34,747 bases of DNA from Moraxella bovoculi 237 (GTDB lineage Bacteria; Pseudomonadota; Gammaproteobacteria; Pseudomonadales; Moraxellaceae): positions 1-34,747 of the forward strand of contig NZ_AOMT01000019.1 in NCBI RefSeq assembly GCF_000696305.2, in the 5' to 3' direction. Below are positions 26,752 to 34,672 of the stretch, one piece after another. The notes beneath the pieces are model-generated. The model was not told the DNA's origin. It did no database searches and saw only the letters and a list, made by a program, of their open reading frames with translations. Each line of letters starts with the position of its first letter. Position 1 is the first letter of the stretch. Made by a program: the position numbers and the translations under genes.

Positions 26752-28098
26752 TTAATTTGACATCATTTGAATAATATTCCCCACTTTATCCAAACATTCT
26801 TGATATTCACTCTCCATATCCGATTTTATGGTAACACCGCCTCCTGCCCAAAGTTCTGTTTTTTGCCATTTTTGCAACGTGCGAATGAGTACATTCCAAT
26901 TACCCGTACCGTCAAAATTCATATAGCCCATGGTTCCGCAATACGCCCCACGGGGAGATATTTCTAATTCATGGATAATCTCGCACGCCCGTTTTTTTGG
27001 TGTGCCTGTGATTGACCCTGCGGGCAAACTGCCAAACAAGACTTCTAGGCTATGTACGTCCTTTAATCGGGCGGTGATGGTGCTAACCATATGATGTACG
27101 TTTTTAAAACTTTCAATGGCAAAGCGTTTGGGAGTTTTTACCGTGCCGATATGGGCGTATTTGCCTAAGTCATTACGAAGTAAATCCACAATCATTAAAT
27201 TTTCGCTAATGTCTTTTTCGCTGTTTTTGAGTTCATTTTTTAACTCATTGTCTATATCAATATCATCATGGCGTGGGCGTGTGCCTTTTATGGGTTTTGT
27301 GATGATATGAATATTATTTTCTATTTTATGAAATTCAAAAAATAATTCAGGCGATACCGATAAAATTTCAAATTCACCTAATTTTAAAAACCCTGCAAAT
27401 GGGGCATTGATTTTATCTTGCAAATGGGGCAAATAACTGGCCAAATTACCCAAATCTGCTTGCCATTTTTGGGTAAGGTTAATTTGATAAGTATCGCCTG
27501 CCTTGATATATTCTTGGGTTTGGTTAAAGGCGTGATTATAATCCGATTTTTGCCATGATGAGATAAATTGGGCAGGTGTTGGTTTTGGTAATTGTTGATT
27601 TAATAACTCAGTTAAACTATTCTTTATTTCATCAAAAATTTGTTTATCAACATTGATACCAATCAAGTCAAATCCATGCTCGCACGGCTTAATATAAATG
27701 TCATAATGCCCAAAATAAGCACAAGGCTGGTTGGGCTTGATAGTGATGCTGGGATTTAATTCGTGAGCTGATAGGTCATAACCGATAAAGCCCATTAAGC
27801 CGTGCGTATATTCGCCGTGGTGTGTAGGGCCTGGGGTGTGGGCTTGGCAGTAGGCGATAAGCTCGTTTTGCCAATCGGTGTAGGTGGCAGGGTAGGTGTG
27901 GTTGTCGTTTTGGCGAGTTTTTTTGTGAATGGATAAGCCGTTTGTAAAGACAGCGGTCCACGAAACAACAGGGTAAATGCCAATGACGGGGCGATGAGTG
28001 TTGTGCAAAAAACACACCTGCCAATCGGGGTGGTGCGTGGCAATCAAGGCGGTAAGGGTGCTTGGACTGTGGGTGGTGGTAAAGTGGTGTGTGAGCAT
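26752..28098 (-). CDS. pabB: Aminodeoxychorismate synthase component I
   Basis: PabB converts chorismate with ammonia to 4-amino-4-deoxychorismate, the precursor of p-aminobenzoate in folate synthesis. The 448-residue product (453 in E. coli) has the chorismate-binding signatures SVSPELFFEF, LRNDLGKY, AGSITGTPKKRACEII, RGAYCGTMGY and GGGVTIKSDMESEYQE. It carries the PIKGT motif with the active-site lysine K271; anthranilate and isochorismate synthases differ at this position (PIAGT in TrpE), which decides the assignment. No glutamine amidotransferase (PabA) lies next to it, so that subunit must be encoded elsewhere. The start ATG has no clear ribosome binding site. Composition seems more AT-rich than its neighbour fabB. 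Confidence 0.93.
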   Translation of the reverse strand: MLTHHFTTTHSPSTLTALIATHHPDWQVCFLHNTHRPVIGIYPVVSWTAVFTNGLSIHKKTRQNDNHTYPATYTDWQNELIAYCQAHTPGPTHHGEYTHGLMGFIGYDLSAHELNPSITIKPNQPCAYFGHYDIYIKPCEHGFDLIGINVDKQIFDEIKNSLTELLNQQLPKPTPAQFISSWQKSDYNHAFNQTQEYIKAGDTYQINLTQKWQADLGNLASYLPHLQDKINAPFAGFLKLGEFEILSVSPELFFEFHKIENNIHIITKPIKGTRPRHDDIDIDNELKNELKNSEKDISENLMIVDLLRNDLGKYAHIGTVKTPKRFAIESFKNVHHMVSTITARLKDVHSLEVLFGSLPAGSITGTPKKRACEIIHELEISPRGAYCGTMGYMNFDGTGNWNVLIRTLQKWQKTELWAGGGVTIKSDMESEYQECLDKVGNIIQMMSN

Positions 28099-28143
28099 TT
28101 TTAAAGAAAGATGAGAAAAGTCGAATTTTAATGCAAGTTCGGT

Positions 28144-28179
28144 AAAAATAAAACCCTATTTTTGAAATAGGGTTTTATT
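28144..28179 (-). terminator. Terminator between fabB and pabB
   Basis: A perfect 15-bp inverted repeat (28147-28161 with 28165-28179, core AAAACCCTATTT) with a 3-base loop lies 18 bases past the fabB stop, with a T tract on the minus strand at its left edge. It separates fabB from pabB, which are therefore separate units. Confidence 0.85.
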
Positions 28180-28197
28180 ATGATTTTGGGTTTTATT

Positions 28198-29430
28198 TTA
28201 ACCCTTAAACTTTCTTACCACCAACGCCGAGTTTGTCCCACCAAAACCAAAACTATTGCTCATGACGGTGTTAATCTCGGTTTGTCGTGTGGTCTCAACG
28301 ATGTCAAAAGGCTTGGCTTTTTCGTCCATGTCGGTGATATTAATACTCGGGGCGATAAAGTCGTTATTCATCATCAGCACGCAATAAATCAGCTCTTGCA
28401 CGCCTACTGCTCCTAGGCTATGCCCTGTCATGGATTTGGTGGAGCTAATGGGTGGAGTTTTGTCCGCACCGCCAAACACGTCTGCAATGGCGTGTAGTTC
28501 CGTGATGTCGCCAAGCGGTGTTGATGTGCCGTGCGAATTGACATAATCCACTGTGTCAAGCCCTGCCTGCGATAGGGCGATTTGCATACAGCGAGTTGCC
28601 CCTTCTCCGCTTGGGGCGACCATTTCCGCTCCGTCTGATGTTGCCCCATAGCCCACGATTTCCGCCAGGATTGTCGCTCCACGCGCCTGTGCGTGCTCTA
28701 AGCTCTCCACAACCACCATACCGCCACCACCTGCGATGACAAAGCCGTCTCGGGTGCTATCATAAGGGCGACTTGCAGTTGTGGGGGTGTCGTTGTAGCT
28801 CGTACTCATCGCCCCCATGGCATCAAACATACACGACTGTGTCCAATGCTCACTCTCACCGCCCCCTGCGATGACCATGTCCGCCTTGCCAAGCTGGATA
28901 AGTTCCATGGCATGACCGATACAGTGGCTAGACGTGGCACAAGCGGACGACAACGAATAGCTAATGCCCTTAATCTTTAACCCTGTGGCAAGCGTGGCGG
29001 ACACTGTGCTACTCATGATTTTTGGTACTGCCATGGCTCCCACGCCACGCAGTCCCTTGGCTTTCATGTTATCCACTGAGCCTACCACGTCTGCCGTGCT
29101 TGCTCCGCCTGAGCCCGCCACAATCGACACACGCACGTTATCCGCCACATCACTAAGGGTGAGACCTGCGTTATCTATGGCAGACAAGGCGGACACATAG
29201 GCGTATAGGCTAGCATCCGACATAAAGCGTTTTAATTTGCGGTCAATGGCAGACGTATCAAGCGTGCTCTGGTCAATAGAACCTGACACGCATGATTTAA
29301 AGCCATTATCAGCATAGCTTTGGTTAAAGACAATGCCTGATTTGCCGTTTTTTAGGCTTTCGGTAACGGCGGCTAGGTCATTGCCGATATTTGAGACAAT
29401 GCCCATGCCTGTGATGACGACTCTTTTCAT
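28198..29430 (-). CDS. fabB: 3-oxoacyl-[acyl-carrier-protein] synthase I
   Basis: FabB (KAS I) extends acyl-ACP by condensation with malonyl-ACP and is essential for unsaturated fatty acid synthesis where FabA is its partner. The 410-residue product (406 in E. coli) has the Cys-His-His triad C164 (SSACATSSHC), H300 (NSHGTSTPLGD) and H337 (SMTGHSLGAVG) and the lysine K332. Sequences such as FDAMGAMSTSYNDTP and RDGFVIAGGGGMVVVE match FabB rather than FabF. No fabA lies next to it in this window, although the two are often linked. AAGGAAC stands about 6 bases before the ATG. Its GC content looks higher than that of the neighbouring pabB. Confidence 0.94.
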   Translation of the reverse strand: MKRVVITGMGIVSNIGNDLAAVTESLKNGKSGIVFNQSYADNGFKSCVSGSIDQSTLDTSAIDRKLKRFMSDASLYAYVSALSAIDNAGLTLSDVADNVRVSIVAGSGGASTADVVGSVDNMKAKGLRGVGAMAVPKIMSSTVSATLATGLKIKGISYSLSSACATSSHCIGHAMELIQLGKADMVIAGGGESEHWTQSCMFDAMGAMSTSYNDTPTTASRPYDSTRDGFVIAGGGGMVVVESLEHAQARGATILAEIVGYGATSDGAEMVAPSGEGATRCMQIALSQAGLDTVDYVNSHGTSTPLGDITELHAIADVFGGADKTPPISSTKSMTGHSLGAVGVQELIYCVLMMNNDFIAPSINITDMDEKAKPFDIVETTRQTEINTVMSNSFGFGGTNSALVVRKFKG

Positions 29431-29477
29431 GGAATGTTCCTTGTGAGATATAAAAAGTTTACAGTTGTATTTTGGTT

Positions 29478-29486
29478 ATTGTAACA
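29478..29486 (-). promoter_or_regulatory. Extended -10 promoter of fabB
   Basis: On the minus strand TGTTACAAT is an extended -10 lying 48 bases before the fabB ATG. The same nonamer precedes the ycgN-like gene. The rest of the gap to 29627 shows nothing I can support; no FabR-like palindrome was evident. Confidence 0.45.
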
Positions 29487-29627
29487 AATTATTTGATAAA
29501 AATGGAAATTTTTAAAGTGGGGAATTTGCAGCATGCGCCATTGCCTGCATAAATTGCCAAAGTTTTCATTTCCTTAATCTGCCAGTAATATTTGGTGCGC
29601 AGGATAACATTTTCGCTAAGTTTTTAT

Positions 29628-29657
29628 TTGGCAAGGGTGCGGTCTTTATGATAGTAT
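29628..29657 (+). promoter_or_regulatory. Possible promoter of the EcsC-like gene
   Basis: TTGGCA (29628-29633), an 18-base spacer and TAGTAT (29652-29657) lie about 70 bases before the ATG at 29727. The match is moderate. Confidence 0.4.
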
Positions 29658-29689
29658 TAAAGATATACATTGTGTAAAATTTATTCAAA

Positions 29690-29717
29690 AAATAGCATCC
29701 AAGAAATAGCATCCAAG
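29690..29717 (+). repeat. 14-bp tandem duplication carrying the ribosome binding site
   Basis: AAATAGCATCCAAG occurs twice head to tail (29690-29703 and 29704-29717). The end of the second copy, with the next bases GAG, forms the Shine-Dalgarno AAGGAG (29715-29720). Confidence 0.95.
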
Positions 29718-29726
29718 GAGATTATG

Positions 29727-31169
29727 ATGTCAAATAAAGAATCCCACAACGAAAATTTAGATAACCTAGACAATCTGGCTGACTCACTAGATGCCACAGA
29801 TGGCGTCGAAGTCGTGGCGCAAGTAGATATTGATAACAAATCTGTACAAGACGTGTTGGTGGTTAAGGATTCTCGCGATGCCCAAGAGCCTAAAGGCAAT
29901 GTTCAAGACAGCCAAGATGAGACCAATCAGGACGAATCCACGTCTATCAAACAAACAGTTGATAACGCACTGGATGAAATGGTGTCTAAAGCCGCTAACA
30001 TTGGCAAGGGCGAGCAGGGTGGTCTAGATGATTTACAAAATGCTGCCAAAGAGGTCATCGAAGACGTCAGGGACAAGGTTGAAAGCACTAAGCAAAAAGC
30101 CCAAGACGAGCTAGGCAATCTTATTGAAGATGCCAAAGAGCGTGCGACTGATGCCAAAGAAAAGTTAACCCAAAACATTCAAGAAATCAAAGAGACAGTT
30201 GAAGCGCAAGGGACTGATGGCGATGCCAAAGGTGGTCTGGCCGGCTCACTTGGCAAACTTGGCGCATTCTTAAGTGCGATGAATGGCTCAAAATCGACTA
30301 GCGAGCCTTATCATGCGGTCGATCTTAACGCCAAAGAATATGAACAAGACGCTTTTCGTAAGCAGACATCGAGCATGAGCGCTAAGTTATTTGGTCCAAA
30401 ATTCACCACTGCCCAATCTTTGGTGGGTAAAGTCGCTCCGAGCTTTAATAGTGACAGTATGACCGATTTTATTTTTAATAAAGCAGCTAGCTGGGCGAAT
30501 AATTGGGCAGAAAAAGATCTGGCCAGAGATTCTCGTTTTGCCAATTTATCCAGTCTGACCGATATGGAGCGCGATGATTTTGCGCGCGATGCCGCCAATC
30601 AGAACCGTGCCTTGGCGGTGATGGGTGGTTTGGCGGGTCTTGCAGGTATTAAGGGTCTGATCGCAGATGCTGGATGGCTTTTGATGGTGTCATTAAAGGC
30701 GGTGTATCAGTTGGCGCTGATCTATGATAAGCCATTAACCGGTAAAGAAGGCATTAAGATCGCCTATGGCGTGCTGTCAGGCGCTAACTTGACCAGACTT
30801 CAAGAAAAGCAAATCATCCTAACAGCACTCGCCTTAGGTAATACCGTATTTGCCAATGCAGAGCGTTCAAGCTTAAATCAGGAGCTGCAGAATGTCGGCC
30901 TAAAATACAGTGCCGGTGAATTGTTCAACAAACAGTTTGATGACCTTTCAAAATATGTCAATATCGATAACTTAAAATTAGGCTGGTTTGGTAAGCTGCT
31001 GCCGGTCACTTCGGTAGGTGTTGGCGCGTATTATAACCGCGAGCTGATCGAAGAGGTGCTGGGTACAGCGATGGCTACTTTTCGCCCAGAACGTCCGCAA
31101 TTATTGACCGAAAATCAGCACTCACAAGAAATAGACGCCAATGAAAAACCCGCTGATAAAAATGATTAA
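29727..31169 (+). CDS. EcsC-like protein with long charged helical N-terminal region
   Basis: The 480-residue product begins with about 70 acidic, polar residues. A Lys/Glu/Asp-rich region follows (about 75-165, including DVRDKVESTKQKAQDELGN) that looks like a continuous amphipathic helix or coiled coil, similar in style to apolipoprotein/LEA-like repeats. The C-terminal part (about 195-450) has a Gly-rich hydrophobic stretch (AVMGGLAGLAGIKGLIADAG) and resembles the EcsC family, named after a gene of the Bacillus ecs locus whose role is unclear. No signal peptide is seen. Start: AAGGAG (29715-29720) gives 6 bases spacing to this ATG against 3 to the adjacent ATG at 29724; the longer frame back to 29670 lacks support. 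It lies just before the str operon but has its own terminator. Confidence 0.65.
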   Translation: MSNKESHNENLDNLDNLADSLDATDGVEVVAQVDIDNKSVQDVLVVKDSRDAQEPKGNVQDSQDETNQDESTSIKQTVDNALDEMVSKAANIGKGEQGGLDDLQNAAKEVIEDVRDKVESTKQKAQDELGNLIEDAKERATDAKEKLTQNIQEIKETVEAQGTDGDAKGGLAGSLGKLGAFLSAMNGSKSTSEPYHAVDLNAKEYEQDAFRKQTSSMSAKLFGPKFTTAQSLVGKVAPSFNSDSMTDFIFNKAASWANNWAEKDLARDSRFANLSSLTDMERDDFARDAANQNRALAVMGGLAGLAGIKGLIADAGWLLMVSLKAVYQLALIYDKPLTGKEGIKIAYGVLSGANLTRLQEKQIILTALALGNTVFANAERSSLNQELQNVGLKYSAGELFNKQFDDLSKYVNIDNLKLGWFGKLLPVTSVGVGAYYNRELIEEVLGTAMATFRPERPQLLTENQHSQEIDANEKPADKND

Positions 31170-31210
31170 ATTGTGTTATCAGCTGTCATAAGCTGGTTAT
31201 CACTGATGAT

Positions 31211-31258
31211 ATTCAAGCATGAGCTAAGTTATTTTTTTGCTTGTGCTTGAATTTTTTT
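31211..31258 (+). terminator. Intrinsic terminator before the str operon
   Basis: A 14-bp stem with two G-U pairs (31211-31224 with 31239-31252; ATTCAAGCA/TGCTTGAAT at its base) is followed by seven T (31252-31258). The loop is AT-rich and 14 bases long. Confidence 0.8.
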
Positions 31259-31275
31259 GACTTTGACTATATAAT
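31247..31275 (+). promoter_or_regulatory. Promoter of rpsL-rpsG-fusA, overlapping the terminator
   Basis: TTGAAT (31247-31252) lies in the 3' arm of the preceding terminator; a 17-base spacer leads to TATAAT (31270-31275). The expected start near 31282 falls in GCCCCC, a GC-rich start region of the kind linked to stringent control. Confidence 0.7.
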
Positions 31276-31280
31276 ATAGT

Positions 31281-31323
31281 GCCCCCAAAAGGGGATAGTC
31301 GGCTATTGCATAAAAAAATAGCC
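31281..31323 (+). promoter_or_regulatory. rpsL leader hairpins
   Basis: CCCC (31283-31286) pairs with GGGG (31291-31294) around AAAA. GGCTATT (31301-31307) pairs perfectly with AATAGCC (31317-31323). Both lie in the 5' end of the str mRNA, upstream of the rpsL ribosome binding site. Their role is unknown. Confidence 0.5.
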
Positions 31324-31351
31324 ATATTGTTAATAACGGGAGAAATTGCCA

Positions 31352-31726
31352 ATGGCAACTACAAACCAACTTATCCGTAAAGGTCGTAAGACCATTACTG
31401 AAAAGTCGAAAGTACCTGCACTACAAGCCTGCCCACAACGTCGCGGCGTTTGTACTCGTGTATATACTACGACTCCAAAAAAACCTAACTCAGCCATGCG
31501 TAAAGTGTGCCGTGTACGTCTAACTTCTGGCTACGAAGTATCTAGCTACATCGGCGGTGAAGGTCACAATCTTCAAGAGCACAGTGTTGTATTGATCCGT
31601 GGTGGTCGTGTAAAAGACCTTCCAGGTGTTCGTTATCACACCGTGCGTGGCGCACTTGACTGTGCAGGCGTGAAAGATCGTAAACAAGGCCGTTCTAAGT
31701 ACGGTGCTAAGCGTCCTAAGGCATAA
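31352..31726 (+). CDS. rpsL: 30S ribosomal protein S12
   Basis: S12 sits at the decoding centre of the small subunit and affects translational accuracy. The 124-residue product equals the E. coli length and has the hallmark [17 protein letters not shown] and [17 protein letters not shown]. The two lysines whose change gives streptomycin resistance in E. coli (K43 in PKKPNSA, K88 in GRVKDLPG) are both wild type. An in-frame TTG at 31346 precedes the ATG, but GGGAGA (31338-31343) is 8 bases before the ATG and the family starts [10 protein letters not shown]. It is the first gene of the str operon. Confidence 0.98.
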   Translation: MATTNQLIRKGRKTITEKSKVPALQACPQRRGVCTRVYTTTPKKPNSAMRKVCRVRLTSGYEVSSYIGGEGHNLQEHSVVLIRGGRVKDLPGVRYHTVRGALDCAGVKDRKQGRSKYGAKRPKA

Positions 31727-31742
31727 GCCTAAAGACATCATT

Positions 31743-31782
31743 TGCGTATTTTAGGGCTTGGTGTGTCAAACCCACATACGCA
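31743..31782 (+). promoter_or_regulatory. Structured rpsL-rpsG spacer, possible S7 operator
   Basis: TGCGTAT (31743-31749) pairs with ATACGCA (31776-31782), and inside it GGG..TTG (31754-31760) can pair with CAA.CCC (31767-31773). In E. coli S7 represses its operon by binding a hairpin in the rpsL-rpsG spacer. Position and multi-stem shape fit, but conservation of the S7 contact bases was not checked. Confidence 0.5.
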
Positions 31783-31841
31783 GTAAGGCTGGTTAAGCTA
31801 GCTTTTATACCAGATTATCCTGAAGATATAAGGAAACTATT

Positions 31842-32315
31842 ATGCCAAGACGTCGTGTCGTCGCTGCCCGTGAAATCCTACCAGATCCTAAATTCGGCAG
31901 CCAAACCATCGCAAAATTCATCAACCACGTAATGGTTGATGGTAAAAAATCAGTCGCTGAAAAAATCGTTTACGGCGCACTAGAGACTGTTGCTGCTAAG
32001 CGCAACGTTGAAGATCCAGTTGCATTCTTTGAAGAAGTGCTAGAAAGCGTTCGCCCAACGGTGGAAGTTAAAGCTCGCCGTGTTGGTGGTGCTACCTACC
32101 AAGTACCTATGGAAGTACGTCCCTCCCGTCGTACTGCCCTAGCCATGCGTTGGTTGGCTGACGCCGCTGCTAAGCGCTCTGAAAAATCAATGGCTCTACG
32201 TCTAGCTGGTGAGCTAAACGATGCAGCAGAAGGTAAAGGCGCTGCCATCAAGAAACGTGATGACGTTCACCGTATGGCTGATGCGAACAAAGCGTTCTCG
32301 CACTTCCGCTTCTAA
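31842..32315 (+). CDS. rpsG: 30S ribosomal protein S7
   Basis: S7 nucleates assembly of the 30S head and contacts the E-site tRNA; in E. coli it is also the repressor of the str operon. The 157-residue product has [16 protein letters not shown] at the start, the conserved [19 protein letters not shown] and the C-terminal [24 protein letters not shown] (31830-31834) precedes the ATG. The 115-base spacer from rpsL contains a likely regulatory fold, and a 167-base spacer with two hairpins leads to fusA. Confidence 0.98.
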   Translation: MPRRRVVAAREILPDPKFGSQTIAKFINHVMVDGKKSVAEKIVYGALETVAAKRNVEDPVAFFEEVLESVRPTVEVKARRVGGATYQVPMEVRPSRRTALAMRWLADAAAKRSEKSMALRLAGELNDAAEGKGAAIKKRDDVHRMADANKAFSHFRF

Positions 32316-32316
32316 T

Positions 32317-32344
32317 TTAAGAAGTGCTGTCAAGCATTTCTTAA
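32317..32344 (+). promoter_or_regulatory. First hairpin in the rpsG-fusA spacer
   Basis: A 12-bp stem with one G-U pair (32317-32328 with 32333-32344, core GAAGTGCT/AGCATTTC) and a GTCA loop begins right after the rpsG stop. No T tract follows. Confidence 0.6.
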
Positions 32345-32357
32345 TAACAGGTGCATT

Positions 32358-32386
32358 GGCTTGGATGATGTCTTATCATCCAAGTC
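32358..32386 (+). promoter_or_regulatory. Second hairpin in the rpsG-fusA spacer
   Basis: CTTGGATGAT (32360-32369) and ATCATCCAAG (32375-32384) form a perfect 10-bp stem, extended by two pairs (one G-U), with a 5-base loop. CAGCCC rather than a T tract follows, so it is probably a processing or stability element. Confidence 0.6.
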
Positions 32387-32482
32387 AGCCCATATAAGTC
32401 TGATTGTCATGTTTTGGTCATGAATATTGATTAAAATTATCCATCAGACACCCAATTAATCAGAATTTTTCTAGGAAAAATT

Positions 32483-34609
32483 ATGGCACGTAAAACCCCC
32501 CTAAACAGATATCGTAACATCGGTATCTCTGCGCACATCGATGCTGGTAAAACCACCACATCTGAGCGTATTTTGTTCTACACAGGTAAGAACCACAAAC
32601 TAGGTGAAGTGCACGAAGGCGCTGCCACCATGGACTGGATGGAGCAAGAGCAAGAGCGTGGTATTACCATCGCATCAGCAGCAACCACTTGCTTTTGGTC
32701 AGGTATGTCCGATCAATTCCCAGAGCATCGTATCAACCTAATTGACACCCCCGGCCACGTTGACTTCACCATCGAAGTTGAACGTTCTATGCGTGTACTA
32801 GACGGTGCGTGTATGGTTTACTGTGCGGTTGGCGGTGTGCAGCCTCAGTCAGAAACTGTATGGCGTCAAGCTAACAAATATAAAGTGCCACGTCTTGCGT
32901 TCGTCAACAAAATGGACCGTACTGGTGCGAACTTCTTCCGCGTAGTTGAGCAAGTAAAAACTCGTCTAGGTGGTAACCCTGTACCTGTAGTTGTGCCAAT
33001 CGGTGCTGAAGATAACTTTGAAGGTGTTGTTGACCTGCTTGAGATGAAATCTATCATCTGGGATGTAGAATCTCAAGGCATGAAGTTTGAATATGGCGAA
33101 ATTCCTGCTGACCTGGTTGATGTTGCTAAAGAATGGCGCAACAACATGGTTGAAGCAGCAGCTGAAAGTTCAGAAGAGCTGATGGACAAGTACCTAGAAG
33201 AAGGTGATCTGTCTCGTGAAGACATCGTAGCTGGTCTTCGTACTCGTACACTAGCATGTGAAATCCAACCAATGCTATGTGGTACTGCCTTTAAAAACAA
33301 AGGCGTACAGCGTATGCTTGACGCGGTGATCGAATTCCTACCTGCGCCAAATGACGTTGAAGCCATCCGTGGTATCCTAGATGACAAAGACGAAACCGAA
33401 GGTACTCGTGAGTCTTCTGATGATGAACCATTTGCTGGTTTGGCGTTCAAAATCCAAAACGATAAGTACGTTGGTAACTTGACTTATGTACGTATCTATT
33501 CTGGTGTTGCTCAGCAAGGTGACAGCGTATATAACCCTGTTAAGATGAAGCGTGAGCGCATCGGTCGTATCGTTGAGATGCACGCTAACTCACAAGAAGA
33601 AGTGAGCGAAGCCCGTGCTGGTGACATCGTAGCATTCGTAGGTCTAAAAGACGTAACTACTGGTGATACACTGTGTGATAATGACAATGTTATCACTCTT
33701 GAGCGCATGGAATTCCCAGATCCAGTTATCAGCCTAGCGGTTGAGCCAAAAACCAAAGCTGACCAAGAGAAGATGTCTATCGCTCTAGGTCGTCTGGCTA
33801 AAGAAGACCCTTCATTCCGTGTACGCACTGATGAAGAATCAGGTCAAACCATCATCTCTGGTATGGGTGAGCTACACCTTGACATTATCGTTGACCGCAT
33901 GAAGCGTGAATTTAACGTTGAAGCGAACATCGGTGCTCCTCAAGTTGCATACCGTGAAACGATCCGTCAAACTGTTGAAGTTGAAGGTAAATTCGTTCGT
34001 CAAACTGGTGGTCGTGGTAAGTTCGGTCACGTTTGGCTACGTCTTGAGCCGCTTGATCCAGAAGGTGAAGTGGAATACGAATTTGCTGAAGAAATCGTGG
34101 GTGGTGTTGTACCTAAAGAATACCACGGTGCAGTAGATAAAGGTATCCAAGAGCGTATGAAAAACGGCGTTCTAGCAGGCTACCCAGTAGTTAACGTTAA
34201 AGCAACTCTATATGATGGTTCATACCATGACGTTGACTCTGACGAATTATCTTTCAAAATGGCAGGTTCTATGGCATTCAAGAAAGGCTTTATGCAAGCC
34301 TCTCCAGCATTGCTTGAGCCTATCATGAAAGTAGAAGTTGAGACTCCAGAAGACTACATGGGCGACATCATGGGCGACTTGAACCGTCGTCGTGGTATGG
34401 TTCAAGGTATGGACGATCTACCTGGCGGCACCAAAGCCATCCGCGCTGAAGTACCGCTTGCTGAGATGTTCGGTTATGCTACCCAAATGCGTTCTATGTC
34501 TCAAGGTCGTGCGACTTACTCTATGGAATTCGCAAAATACCAAGAGACTCCGAAGAACGTTGCTGATGAGATCATCAAGAAGTTCACTGCTAAAGACGAC
34601 GACGAGTAA
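32483..34609 (+). CDS. fusA: Elongation factor G
   Basis: EF-G is the GTPase that drives translocation of tRNA and mRNA and, with RRF, ribosome recycling. The 708-residue product (704 in E. coli) has the GTPase motifs AHIDAGKTT (G1, near residue 17), [11 protein letters not shown] (switch I), DTPGHVDF (G3) and NKMD (G4). The domain IV loop region is included in [20 protein letters not shown], and the C-terminal domain V carries [19 protein letters not shown]. It is the canonical EF-G rather than the tetracycline-protection type. AGGA (32473-32476) lies 6 bases before the ATG. Confidence 0.99.
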   Translation: MARKTPLNRYRNIGISAHIDAGKTTTSERILFYTGKNHKLGEVHEGAATMDWMEQEQERGITIASAATTCFWSGMSDQFPEHRINLIDTPGHVDFTIEVERSMRVLDGACMVYCAVGGVQPQSETVWRQANKYKVPRLAFVNKMDRTGANFFRVVEQVKTRLGGNPVPVVVPIGAEDNFEGVVDLLEMKSIIWDVESQGMKFEYGEIPADLVDVAKEWRNNMVEAAAESSEELMDKYLEEGDLSREDIVAGLRTRTLACEIQPMLCGTAFKNKGVQRMLDAVIEFLPAPNDVEAIRGILDDKDETEGTRESSDDEPFAGLAFKIQNDKYVGNLTYVRIYSGVAQQGDSVYNPVKMKRERIGRIVEMHANSQEEVSEARAGDIVAFVGLKDVTTGDTLCDNDNVITLERMEFPDPVISLAVEPKTKADQEKMSIALGRLAKEDPSFRVRTDEESGQTIISGMGELHLDIIVDRMKREFNVEANIGAPQVAYRETIRQTVEVEGKFVRQTGGRGKFGHVWLRLEPLDPEGEVEYEFAEEIVGGVVPKEYHGAVDKGIQERMKNGVLAGYPVVNVKATLYDGSYHDVDSDELSFKMAGSMAFKKGFMQASPALLEPIMKVEVETPEDYMGDIMGDLNRRRGMVQGMDDLPGGTKAIRAEVPLAEMFGYATQMRSMSQGRATYSMEFAKYQETPKNVADEIIKKFTAKDDDE

Positions 34610-34636
34610 TTTACTCATCTGTTAATCTAACAATAC

Positions 34637-34672
34637 TTGATTGCAAGCATTATTTGAATGTCTTGCAATCAA
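34637..34672 (+). promoter_or_regulatory. Hairpin downstream of fusA
   Basis: TTGATTGCAAG (34637-34647) and CTTGCAATCAA (34662-34672) pair perfectly over 11 bp. A further CATT/AATG (34648-34651/34657-34660) extends the stem past a one-base bulge. It is followed by TGTAGCAG, not a T tract, so it is unlikely to be a strong terminator and more likely an mRNA element between fusA and the next gene. Confidence 0.65.

Noticed and set aside
31352-31726. Streptomycin-resistance change in rpsL
   Set aside because: Both key lysines (PKKPNSA and GRVKDLPG) are wild type.
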